Source of the DNA: Poa pratensis
Lineage: Eukaryota; Streptophyta; Magnoliopsida; Poales; Poaceae
Direction of reading: 5' to 3'
DNA length: 64,000 nucleotides
Assembly (NCBI GenBank): GCA_947311845.1
Contig: CAMZMU010000034.1
Coordinates: 84,620,527-84,684,526 of the forward strand
The translations under genes and the position numbers were made by a program. Numbering within the stretch: the stretch's first letter is position 1; each line of letters starts with the position of its first letter. A model generated the notes under the pieces. That model had not been told where the DNA came from and did no database searches. It saw only the letters and a list, made by a program, of their open reading frames with translations. Shown piece by piece: positions 48,390-57,891 of the stretch.

Positions 48390-48800
48390 CAGTTATTCTG
48401 TGGCGCATGGGCCCACATGCGCCACAGAAAGTTGACATTCTGTGGCGCATGTGGGTCCATGCGCCACAGAATTACTGTCCGACCAATCATTGGTGTGGGC
48501 CCCTCCAAGCTTTCTGTGGCGCATTAGCACAGATGCGCCACAGAAATGTATATTTCTGTGGCGCATCTGTGCTCATGCGCCACAGAAAGGACCCCAGAAT
48601 TCGAAATTCAAAGATTAGAGGTGGGGCCCACAGGCTTTCTGTGGCGCACTCCTTATGGTGCGCCACAGAATGCATGCTTTTGTGGCGCATGTTACTGGAT
48701 GCGCCACAAAAGCGTCACACTTTCTGTGGCGCACCAGTTGGTGTGCGCCACAGAATATTTTTAGTGGCGCATGTACTTTGTGGTGCGCCACAAAAAGCCC
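48390..48800. repeat. Inner CACTA subterminal repeats, 5' end of its genes
   Basis: About fourteen copies of TCTGTGGCGCA or its inverse occur, mostly in head-to-head pairs with 10-16 base spacers (for example 48396-48427, 48438-48471, 48520-48544). This is the same motif as at 37830-38060 and 43775-43860. Confidence 0.9.
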
Positions 48801-49135
48801 TTCCATAGAAAGGCAGTTTCCTAGTAGTGGTGGCTCAGGTTTTCTATGTGAAGGACATGTCTACCAAGCTAAAAAAAAGAAAAGATAAGGAAGTGAATAC
48901 ATCAGCCGATGAGCCAAAGCGCCACATAGTTCTTTCAGGGAAAAGAACCATCGTGGGAGTGGAGGACAAGACAGACATGTCAGAAGATTACGACAAGTTT
49001 CATGAAATTCCGCCCTTCAAAGTATGGCGGTGGTGGAATGTAGACCCTTGTCCATGGTTACGGAGCGATCAGAAGAAAGGGTCTCACAAAAAGAAAAAGC
49101 GAAGACTAAATAGGGATGTTGTTCATGATGTGTAA

Positions 49136-49484
49136 TAATTTATTAAACTTTTATATAATTTATAGTATGGAGGACAAGATAGACATGTCAATGAAATCAA
49201 GCGTATGGCGGTGGCGGAATGTAGTACTTAATTTATAAAAAAATTATGTAGTATCAAACTTTGTGATGTGAAATGATCCACTGCGCATGTAGTACTTGAT
49301 TTATAAATTTTTGAATTGATTTTAAATTAAGCGTATGTAGTACTTAATTTAAAACCAAGCGCATGTGATACTTCATTTTAAACCAAAACAGAAAACAGGA
49401 AAATGAAAGCAATTTTTACTTAATTTAGACAAGTAAATCAAAAGATATAAAAAAAGTAAGAAACCAGAAAATTAAAAAAAAATT
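49136..49484. other. AT-rich DNA after outer ORF1
   Basis: Short degenerate repeats of TATGGCGGTGG and GTAGTACTTAATTT are present. No gene; probably 3' UTR and spacer of the outer CACTA ORF1. Confidence 0.5.
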
Positions 49485-49645
49485 AACCTCTAGTACCGGG
49501 CCGTGCGACCACCCGGTACTACAGGTCCACTGGGCTTGGCGCGCAAATTTTCGCGGCCCTGAGGGACCTCTAGTACCGGGTGGTAACACGGCCCAGTACA
49601 AGTGGGTCTCTAGTACCGGGTGGAGCCACGGCCCGGTACTAGAGG
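49485..49645. repeat. Third, internal cluster of outer CACTA subterminal-type repeats
   Basis: CTCTAGTACCGGG and CCCGGTACTAGAG motifs lie near 49490, 49515, 49570, 49610 and 49636 in both orientations. They match the motifs at the two ends of the outer element but lie between ORF1 and ORF2. A GC-rich block (49660-49980) follows on the ORF2 side. Confidence 0.8.
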
Positions 49646-50144
49646 CCTTTTTGGCGCTACTTCTAGTGGCTCGGGCCGAAAATTTGCCCAAGTCCAGCAA
49701 ATCGACGCTCCGCCTCCGGGCTCCAGACGACGCCGCCTCCTACGCCGCCAGGCTGTCGGATTTCGTCCCCGCGGCGCTGCCGCCCTCACCGTGGGTCGCC
49801 GTCCTGCTCCTGCTCCGGGCGCGGCCGTCCCCGCTCTTCCCCCGAGCAAGATCGTCGTCCCCAAGCAAGCAAAGCTCGCCCGGCCCCGACCCACGGTGAG
49901 CTCGTCCCCCCGACAAACTACTCTCTCCCTCTCTCAGATCTAGCGCGCGGCGGCGGCGGCGGCGGCGGACCCTAACCACGGGGCCGGCGCCGGAGTTGGC
50001 AAACAAGAACATATTTTTAAGGGCCTAAGGGCCGATTTCATTATGGGGGAGGCCACAAACGGCCGATTATATTTGGGGCGGGGGAGGCCATTAATAAGGC
50101 CATTACATTGGAGGGGGGAGGGGGGTCATCGTCGCCGGTGCCGC

Positions 50145-51314
50145 CTAGTCGTCGAGGATGAAGAAGGGCGGCGGGGTCCAGAGATGCTCCGGTGGCGCCT
50201 GCTGCTGCGGTGGCGCATCCTGCTGCTCCGGTGGCGCCTCCTGCTCCTGCTCCTGATCCGCCGACCAGCTCTCGCCGGTAAAGACCCAGGACTGGCCAAC
50301 GAGGCCGGGAGGCAGAGGAGGCGGCTGCGGAAGGTCCTGCTCCTGCTCGCGTTCCATGGCGTAGTGCCACGGCTCGACCTCGTCCGGGTCGTAGTACTGC
50401 GGTGGCGGCGGCGGCGGCATCAGGGCCGCGCTCCTCACCTTCTCCCACCTCTTGATCTCGTCCTCGACGAGGCTGAGGTTGGAGGCCTCGAACGCGGCCA
50501 CCATCTCCGGGTCGTCCTTATCCTCGGGGACCTCCTCCTCGAACCACAGCGCGTCGGGCAGCGCTGGGTAGGCGGATTGGACGGCGCGGGGCGCCGGGGC
50601 AAAGTAGGAGTGGCGGCGGTCCTCGTGCTCGTCCTTGAGCCACTGCTCCCAGTGTGGGGAGTCCGCCGCGTAGACAGGGTCGTCGCGGAGCGCCGGCGGG
50701 AGGAGGCGGCGCCGGCGCGCGATCTCCCTGTCCAGTTGCCTCCCAGGGAGCGGGACCGCCGGCACCGGAATCCTCTGCGGGTTCAGGTGCCAGCCCTCGG
50801 GGAGGTGGATGTCGCTCCACTCCAGCGTGGCGGCGTTGTCCCAGTGCCACTGGCACTCCGGCTCCGGCACGTAGCGCCGGCGCCGGATCCTCCTCCCTCC
50901 GGCGGTGGTGGTGGTGGTTCGTGACGGCGCGTCGGGTGCTTGGGCGACCCGCACCGGTGGCGCGGTCCTCCGCACGCCCTGCGGAACGACGCCCAAGGCC
51001 GCCGGCGGTGGAGGCGGTGGAGAAGCGCGGCGACGTCTGGAGGACTCGCTGGTCTCGTTCTTCGGGGACTTCCCGAACCAGCGCGATATGGCGGCGAGGG
51101 CACTGGATGGGCGAAGGGGAACCGTCGGGGCGGAGGGGAACCGTGGGAGCGGAGCGGAGTGGAGTGTCCATATCCGCACGGGCGCGTCCCTTTTTAAAGA
51201 CCAGGACCGTCGAGAGGGGAACCGTCGGGTGGGCCAGCGCCCGAGTCGCTGGCAAGTGGGCCAGGAGCATTGGCTCCGGGTGGGCGGGGGCTGTTGGTGC
51301 TCCGCTTTGACCAC
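50145..51314 (-). CDS. Unrecognised proline-rich protein inside the outer CACTA
   Basis: A single open frame of 389 residues on the minus strand, GC-rich. The N-terminal 130 residues are Arg/Pro-rich and may not be translated. The middle has a distinct block: YVPEPECQWHWDNAATLEW, LPEGWHLNPQRIPVPAVP, REIARRRRLLPPALRDDP and DSPHWEQWLKDEHEDRRH. The C-terminal part has Glu/Trp-rich segments, polyproline and a Gln/Glu-rich tail ending FFILDD. The block resembles uncharacterised proteins I recall as numerous in Triticeae, but I cannot name the family. Codon-like GC bias and absence of stops suggest a gene captured fairly recently or carried along. It lies between the internal repeat cluster and ORF2, on the opposite strand. 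Confidence 0.55.
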   Translation of the reverse strand: MVKAEHQQPPPTRSQCSWPTCQRLGRWPTRRFPSRRSWSLKRDAPVRIWTLHSAPLPRFPSAPTVPLRPSSALAAISRWFGKSPKNETSESSRRRRASPPPPPPAALGVVPQGVRRTAPPVRVAQAPDAPSRTTTTTAGGRRIRRRRYVPEPECQWHWDNAATLEWSDIHLPEGWHLNPQRIPVPAVPLPGRQLDREIARRRRLLPPALRDDPVYAADSPHWEQWLKDEHEDRRHSYFAPAPRAVQSAYPALPDALWFEEEVPEDKDDPEMVAAFEASNLSLVEDEIKRWEKVRSAALMPPPPPPQYYDPDEVEPWHYAMEREQEQDLPQPPPLPPGLVGQSWVFTGESWSADQEQEQEAPPEQQDAPPQQQAPPEHLWTPPPFFILDD

Positions 51315-51704
51315 GGGGGGTGAAGGCGAGGCGGCCGGGTGGGAACACGAGGCGGGGAGGTGAAGACGAGGCGGGGCGGGAACACGAGGCAGGGCGGCGG
51401 GGTCAGAACTGGGTCGCTGGCAGGTGGGCCAGTATTGACCACGCGTGGCTAGTGGGCGGTCACACGTGGCGGTGGGGCGGGTAGGCGCTGGCAGGTGTGC
51501 CTGCGATGACCACGGTGGCCACCTTTGACCAGGTTCTGGCCCAAATTTGGGCTGGGCTGGGATTGGGACAGCCTATGTTTTTTTTAAAGATTTTTCTTTA
51601 GATGCAATATTAAATTGTTTTTGTTGCATATTTGTATAGTTCCCTCCTTTGAATTATTGTACTAATGCTATTATTGTTTTATCTTTTTTTGTATTAGTTA
51701 AACA
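51315..51704. other. GC-rich then AT-rich spacer upstream of outer ORF2
   Basis: Repeated CACGTGGC/GGTCACACG-type words and GGCAGGTGTGCC occur at 51400-51540. A T-rich stretch then leads to the ORF2 ATG. It may be shared promoter DNA of the two divergent genes. Confidence 0.4.
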
Positions 51705-53172
51705 ATGGATGTCGATGCTCCCTTCGTAACGAGAGAAGGGGAAGAAGAGATACTTTCCTACATTTTGGAACCCGGTGAATTTCGGCATCCCACGGAAGGA
51801 GCTGAAGATGAGGACTCGGAAATTGGTGGACCCACTCCGTCTGGCGAGGTATATTAAGCCTATGTTGAGCAGATGCAATAACTGATTTGTGCATATATAT
51901 GTATTCACACATGTTTCATATTTTTAGACCTCCGCATCGAACCAATCCACTAAACGAGGCCATGCCCAAGGGATGGGCAAAGATGAGCATCTCACAATTG
52001 ACGAGGTGAATGCAACTACTGGCCAACCACTGGCACCCGTGCCGAACGCAGTTAAGTTTGTGCATCAACCTTATACAACCTTGACTCCCTCGACTTGGCT
52101 CTCGTCGGTGCCTACTGTCTGTAAGTGATTCAATTCATTTATTTCCAAAAAAGATAAAGTCTTTAGCTCTCAGCTCGTTCATTGCCATCGCTAATTATGC
52201 TCACTACGGTATTATGCAGAATGAAGAGTGATGAATGTGGTAGAAAGGGCATCTATGGCTTTGGGTTCGTTAACCCAGTACGAGTTAATGCAAGGACACT
52301 AAAAACCCACGTGAAGGACACGGAGAAGAACTTGCTAAATACCCTAATGAAGCAACATTTCAACACGGAGATAACGTTTCCTTACTTCTTCAGGTAAGAG
52401 AGTGTTACTCGCTTGTACAAATTAAGTGTAACTGATGAGTTACTGACGTGTATATAATCATGCGCAGCGATCATTACATTCTGCTAGTCATTGAAGTTGA
52501 TAGATCAAGAGTTCAAGTCTACGACTCATTGGACTGGCCTGAGGAGAGGTACCAAAGCATTCTAGATACGCTCCAAAGGTAATTTCAAACATTATCGCAC
52601 TATATCAGTCTCTCTTATTGATTTCATAGATATCAAGCAACTAATAACTCATTTATTCTTTTTTTTTTGCCGGCAGGGTTTGGAAACAATTCAAAGCGAG
52701 GACAAAGGGTTCAGGTTCATTTGAAAAACAGCTGACTTTTGTTCACCCACAGGTAGGTAGTACGGTCTAGCTAGGTTCGCGCATCTCTTTATTTATAGTT
52801 TTCAATACCACTATATGTTGACTATGATTTGATTGAATTCTATTCTCGTAAAGTGGATCGAGAGGCAACCACAGGGGACCAATTTCTGTGGATATTTCGT
52901 TTGCGAGTGGATTCGTCGTTCAGTCACTGAGCGGGACCCAAAGAAATTTTTTAGACGTACGTGAACAATCATATTCATCAATTGATCTCCAGTGTCATTC
53001 ATAATTTTTGATAGTCATGATTAATATTCGTATTGATCTCCTTCTTTTATAGGCAGAGCCATTGCGCGAGAGTATGCCACTAAAGAAGCGCTTTCAAGCA
53101 CTAGCAGAGGAACTTGCGGGGTTTCTGCTCAGCGAAGTCATACCTACAAAAGGAACATACAATGGAGAATAG
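51705..53172 (+). CDS. Outer CACTA ORF2: Ulp1-type (C48) cysteine protease
   Basis: Exons read from GT-AG borders: 51705-51848, 51928-52120, 52220-52393, 52468-52578, 52677-52752, 52854-52956 and 53057-53172. The first two give an acidic leader and TKRGHAQGMGKDEHLTIDE. The rest form an Ulp1-like domain with SDHYILLVIEV (His), VYDSLDWP (Asp) and QPQGTNFCGYFVC (Gln and Cys), ending LAGFLLSEVIPTKGTYNGE. Ulp1 enzymes cleave SUMO-type conjugates; many plant CACTA elements carry such a domain. The catalytic set is intact. The junction of exons 2 and 3 is off by one base, so an exon or part of one may be missing there. I would treat the 5' part as doubtful. Confidence 0.65.
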
Positions 53173-53439
53173 CGGTGAAGTCCCGGTTATGATCTCCCGT
53201 GTAACCGAATAGACGGGCTCTACTCCCGGTTATGATCTCCACACACGTGTAATCGAATAGACGGGCTCTAGTCCCGGTTATGAGCACCTCCATGTAACCG
53301 GATAGACATGAACATATTTTTATTTATGAACATTTTGATATGTTATATGTAGTTTCTGTTTTTAATTAATTAAACGCATATTTTTTTGCACCATTTCAAT
53401 ATTAAATTGGGAGGAAAAACAAAAAATTACAGGCTGCCA

Positions 53440-53640
53440 CGTGTGAGGTCCTTGGTCCCGGGTCGTATAACCAATCGGGACTAGAGGTCCTCCACCACGC
53501 CCGCGTCTCGGCGGCCACGTGGGAGCCTGTTGTTCCGGGTCGTAACGGACCCGGTACTAGAGGGGGGGGGGGGGGCCTCTAGTGTCGCCTTGCTAGTCCC
53601 GGGTGGACACCCGGTACTAGAGCCCCTTACGACCCGGGAC
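53440..53640. repeat. Right subterminal repeats of the outer CACTA
   Basis: Copies of GGTCCCGGGTCGTA, CGGGACTAGAGG and CCCGGTACTAGAG in both orientations lead up to the right terminal inverted repeat. A G-run of 14 lies near 53561-53574. Confidence 0.85.
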
Positions 53641-53666
53641 CAGTGACCCTGTTTCCACTAGTGTTT

Positions 53667-54462
53667 CTATGGGGAAAACCACTTTGAAAGTGCACCAGCG
53701 AGTCTAAGATCACAATTCACTCTGGTTCTTTGATTATGTACTGAGCCATCATCGAACCCCATCAACCGAAATATGTCCAACATTTATACAATCATCTTAG
53801 TGTTCGATGAAGCAAAAAATCATAAAAGAGCTACTCACTGCGGTACAAACCGTAAGTTGTTGCCGTAGGCTTGGGCAACAATACTAAAGGGCATTCTTTT
53901 TGCAATGTGCGTTGGTGCCTTGCCGTAAACACCTAACACCACTGCGCAGTCCAAAGCAAGTTTCCCATTAAAACCACAACGATAGCACGGCAACATGTGA
54001 AATTGGTGAATTGGAGTTTTTTCCCATACGTTTAGCTGAGATCAGTTAAGTCCACAGGTTTTGTCCAATTTGCGTCGAACCTTTTTCCTTTTTGGTTGTG
54101 CTCTAAGACTTTTGTTTCCAGGTTTTAATGGAAAACTGGGAAACCCGGTTCGAAAAATACTTCCCAAACTTGCCACAATTTTTATCACGTCCAACTCGTG
54201 GAGTCGCAGCAACCATCTCTACGTCCCTTCCACACTCGTGAAAACAAAGCAATGTATCTTCAAGAGTGTACATAACATCAATGCAAGATATATTGCTTTA
54301 GAGATACGATAACAGACCAAAGACTCAAAATATTCTTACAGCAACAAAATACTTTATGTTATTGTCATACAGAGAATCTCATAATACAAATTGGGAACTT
54401 ACAAACCAAAGTAAAAAATCACGAACTTACAAATAATGCCGAAGGCTTAGAAGGTGATCAAT
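53667..54462. other. Spacer between the outer CACTA and the WAK gene
   Basis: It includes the WAK 3' UTR on the right. An imperfect inverted pair, CCCATTAAAACC near 53967 and GGTTTTAATGG near 54121, is visible. No gene is seen. Confidence 0.45.
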
Positions 54463-57281
54463 CTAATAAAGCAGCCTAGAAATTTCTAACGTATTGGATG
54501 GCATAGACAATGTGGCATCAGTAGTTCCGTTCATCCCAGTATTGTAGCAAGCATAATCCCCATCGCAATATTGGCTGAACTTCATTTTAAGCTTCACAAG
54601 CTGTTCAGCCACTTGTGTCATATCAGGGCGTTCATCTTGATGTTCTTTCAAGCACCGAATTGCAAGCTTCCCAATTGCTTCTAGAATCAAGATATCTTTT
54701 TCAGCTACAATTTCTAAGTCAAACATTGACTTTCCGCTATTTTCAGTCTCATAGAAATGGCAGAACTCGATAATGAGGCTTCCATTTTTTCCAAATACGA
54801 TTGGCTTTCTTGATACCAGTTCCAGGAGAACAGCACCAAAGCTATATACATCACTCTTTGGTGTTAATAAACCAGTGTTCCTGAACACCGGGTCAATGTA
54901 ACTCATGGCCCCAATAATGTTCTGTGTAAAATATTCCGCCACTTTAAGCACCTTTGATAACCCAAAATCTGATATTTTTGGTACAAAGTTGTTATCTAAC
55001 AGTATGTTGTCTGGTTTGACATCACCATGTCGTATGTTTTTTGAGTGCATGTAGCTTAATCCTTTGGCAGACCCTATTGCAATGTCCAATCGCAGGTCCA
55101 CTGGGAGACTTTGGTCCTTTTTTACATGTAGGATCTCTGTGAGACTCCCTTTGGCAGCAAACTCATACACCAACATTGGAATATCCAACTGGAGGCAGCA
55201 ACCCCTGAGCTTGAGAACGTTGACATGCGCCATTTTCAGTTGCACCTTCATTTCCTCGACAAATTCCTTCCTTCTAGCGTCATCTACCTTGATATAGGAC
55301 TTAACTGCTACCGCTGTTCTGTCCATAAGAGTTCCTTTGTAGACATTGCCAAAGTTTCCCTTACCGAGAGACTCCAAATTATTGTTTGTGATCTTCATTA
55401 ATTCCTTCTCTGTGAAAATGGTCAGGTCTGTGATTTCTTTAAGTATGTTGCCGCCATTCTTTTCAAACTGTACTGCCAGTTTTCTCTTGTCGTACTCTAT
55501 GCGTGCTAGTAGTACGGCAACAACTAAGACAAATACACCTAAACCGATGCCTGCAATAGGTCATGTGAATGTCCGTAAGATTTTTAATATAAGCACGGTG
55601 CATTTATGCAGTTGATCGATAATTACCAACAATACAATCAAGATTAACAATCGCAGAATCGCCCCGATTCAATGCAGGTATATATCTGATAAAGAATTTT
55701 AGTGAGAATTGGCACGATCGCATACCTAGGGAAAGCCTTGCTGCAAATGGGAACTTTGGATTGCAAGTATTTTCTTTTGGATCACCACTAGCCTCATAGC
55801 CTGGACGGCATTTGCACTCATACGACCCATCAGTGTCATGGCATATGCCGTAGCAAGGGAATTCTTCTCGTGTACGTGCACATTCATTGATATCTGCATC
55901 ATGTGAATGAATACGTACGGATCAACTAAAAAACATTTACATATCGACACACATTATTAAATTATATGTGTGAACACTGTAATTTAAAGAATTGGATGTG
56001 ATCTAAATATATACTTCCTCCATCCCATAATAGATTACTTTTTTTTTACGGGGATAATAGATTGCATTTTACAGTCGTCATAAGTCAACTTATTTCAAGT
56101 TTGGTAAAATTCATAGATAAAAATACCAACTAGGCGATGGCACCAGAGAAATGCATTCTATAGATATATTTCATAACGAATCTAACAATACTAATTTGGT
56201 GCCATAGTTGTTGGTATTTTTCTTTTTGATGAAGGAAGTACACAGATGGCTTGGATTCTTTTTTAATGGCTATAAGAAAGAGTCTTACTTGCGGCTGTGT
56301 GCATCTTGGTTACGCAGAGGCTGGGTGTAATACTTAAACCTTTTAAGTAATATAAAAGCTCCCTTTATCTAAAAAAGAAAGAGTCTTACTTGTGCATCCC
56401 ATGTCGAGATACGGGTTGCCCTCGTAGCCTTTGGTGCAATTGCAGACGTATCCAGGGCCATTGGTGGAGTTGACACACTCGCTATACTGGCTGACGCAGG
56501 TGTACCCTTGCGTGCTGGGCGCCTCGGCGCAGGACAGGGGGTCGTGATCGCGGATGGCCCAGTCTAGCCTCAGCGGCATACTCTTCTGGCTGCCGTTCAT
56601 TTGGAGATCGGCTGCCCGGAATGTGTAGTTGCCCTTCTCCACGATGAAGCCGTAGTCGCAGGGGCAGAACTCCTGGTTGGCGTGCGGCCACGTGGCGTCG
56701 TTTGTGAACAGCATCAGGTTGTCCGTGAGGCCTGGCGGGATGTCGACGTGGCAGCAACCAATCCCGGCGCAGGCTCCGTCCTGGGCGCTATTTGCGTCGT
56801 TGGCATAGGCGATGCACCCAGTGTAGTAGGTGTAGTGAGAGCGGGCCGAAGGCCCGCTGTTGGTGAAGACGACTGTGTTGCAGCCGAGGATGAAGAGCTC
56901 GTTCGCAGTGTTGGAGATGCGGTACACGCCAGTTGGGTTGAGATCCACCGCCCCGTTGTAATTAGAGATAACCGCGCCCTTGGAGTTGTAGCACTGGGAC
57001 GCTACCGGAACCATCACCCGGGCCTCCGGCCATGGCATCACCGATAAGCTCGTTACCTCTATATGATCGCTGGTGTTCCCTAGAGTCGGCTTGCTGTTGT
57101 CGCATTCGATCTCAAAGCCATCACGGAAGCAGCCAGGGCCGATGCCGAACGGGTAGGGGATGTCGACGCTGCCGCAATTTGGCCGACAGACTGGCTTCAA
57201 GGTCAGACTCTCCGCGGTGGCCGCAAGAAGCAGCACAGGTAGCAAGAATGCCGCAGGCATCACTGCTTTCTTTCTAAACAT
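54463..57281 (-). CDS. Wall-associated receptor-like kinase (WAK), complete
   Basis: Three phase-matched exons on the minus strand: 57281-56390, 55893-55726 and 55550-54463, giving 715 residues. There is a signal peptide (about residues 1-24), then a GUB_WAK pectin-binding type domain (PNCGSVDIPYPFGIGPGCF). An EGF-like repeat follows (CVSQYSECVNSTNGPGYVC), then a calcium-type EGF repeat on its own exon (INECARTR...YECKCRPGYEASG) and a membrane segment (GIGLGVFVLVVAVLLA). The kinase domain has P-loop GKGNFGNVYKG, VAVKSY lysine, catalytic loop HGDVKPDNILL and DFG. The Arg of HRD is Gly, so it is a non-RD kinase, as is common in receptors of innate immunity. WAKs sense cell-wall pectin or pathogen signals. 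No defects are seen. Confidence 0.95.
56024..56238. mobile_element. Stowaway MITE in WAK intron 1
   Basis: A 215-bp element with ends CTTCCTCCATCCCATAATAG and, inverted, CTTCCTTCATCAAAAAG. TA flanks at 56022-56023 and 56239-56240 mark the target site. It lies between exons 1 and 2 of the WAK gene. Confidence 0.75.
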
Positions 57282-57730
57282 GCTGCAGCAAAGAGGAAAA
57301 TGTGAGGTTCACTTCATGGTACGACGAGAATGTTTCAGTTTCAACAGAGAACAAGAAGAATTAACAACCAACTGAGCCAACCAGCAAATCTCTTCACTAA
57401 TCTTTTTTTGCGGGTAAATCTCTTCACTAATCAATACAATATAAACAAATACTGTGAAGTGTAAACACTAGCACTGCACAAATTGTTGGTGGAGAAAATT
57501 GCACTGTAAACCCCTGAACTTGGCACAAAGTGGCACACAGCCCCTTCAACTCAAAACCTTGCACCGTCAGCCCCTGAACCTTGCACAGTTTGCATCCGTC
57601 ATATTCTGACCGTCATCACCGGTTGTCAGGTACTGCAGCGATGTGGCTGTCTAAAATGAGAAAGAAAACATAGAAGCACACAAACGTCCATCCTTCATAT
57701 TCTGACCGTCATCAACGGTTCTCTCATCTA
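57282..57730. other. WAK upstream region
   Basis: It contains the likely 5' UTR and proximal promoter of the minus-strand WAK gene. ATATTCTGACCGTCATCA occurs at about 57601 and again at about 57697. I do not see a convincing TATA box position. Confidence 0.45.
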
Positions 57731-57891
57731 CTACCTCCGTGCATGAATATAAGACGTTTTAGCTATCTAATATGTTGTCTACATGCATACTAATATGAGT
57801 GCACATACACACTAAAATATGTCTACATACATCTAGATATGTGTGAATGTGGACAAATGCTAAAACATCTTATATTAAAAAACAGAGGGAG
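57731..57891. mobile_element. Stowaway MITE upstream of the WAK gene
   Basis: A 161-bp element with left end CTACCTCCGTGCATGAATAT and inverted right end CTCCCTCTGTTTTTTAATAT. TA flanks lie at 57729-57730 and 57892-57893. The middle has the common phrases ACACTAAAATATGTCTACATACATC. Confidence 0.85.

Larger units (their letters stand above)
37809..48829 (-). mobile_element. Inner CACTA transposon with both genes, inserted in the outer CACTA ORF1
   Basis: The ends are CACTAGTAGGGATAACCC (left) and, inverted, CACTACTAGGAAACTGCC (right). The target duplication GTG is at 37806-37808 and 48830-48832. The 11,021-bp element carries ORF1 (transposase, 47708-44198) and ORF2 (42193-38335), both on the minus strand, the usual En/Spm order. 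TCTGTGGCGCA/TGCGCCACAGA repeats fill both subterminal regions and a third site between the genes. Both genes have frameshifts, so the copy is probably defective, although structure and ends are complete. Confidence 0.93.
37356..49135 (+). pseudogene. Outer CACTA ORF1: transposase-associated domain fused to DUF4216-like domain, split by the inner CACTA
   Basis: Coding parts are 37356-37808 and 48833-49135. The start ATG follows an acceptor-like TTGCAG. Residues 1-50 (MSHPWMYADRRSKEYMDGV, CPCKKCRNEKDYP) are the transposase-associated N-terminal domain. This runs directly into a DUF4216-like domain (TYYGCIEQIWELDYG, PLFWCKWFNLRGGGV, EPFVLAKDV) and, beyond the inner element, AQVFYVKDMSTK and a basic tail. 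Without the inner element and one GTG copy the frame is intact at 251 residues. The Transposase_21 and DUF4218 core that normally separates these domains is deleted. It is thus non-catalytic even before the insertion. Confidence 0.85.
35978..53663 (+). mobile_element. Outer CACTA (En/Spm) transposon, deletion derivative
   Basis: The ends are CACTAGTGGAAACAGG at 35978 and its exact inverse ending at 53663. The target duplication TTT is at 35975-35977 and 53664-53666. It spans 17,686 bp, of which 11,024 are the inner CACTA plus its target duplication. Subterminal CCCGGG/CTAG repeats mark both ends, with a third cluster at 49485-49645. The genes run on the plus strand. They are a coiled-coil/membrane ORF, an ORF1 lacking the transposase core and an Ulp1-type ORF2. 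A minus-strand proline-rich gene lies between ORF1 and ORF2. It cannot encode its own transposase. Confidence 0.93.

Noticed and set aside
50043..50924. 293-codon plus-strand ORF
   Set aside because: It is antisense to the better-supported minus-strand proline-rich frame and consists of Leu/Arg/Val-rich shadow sequence.
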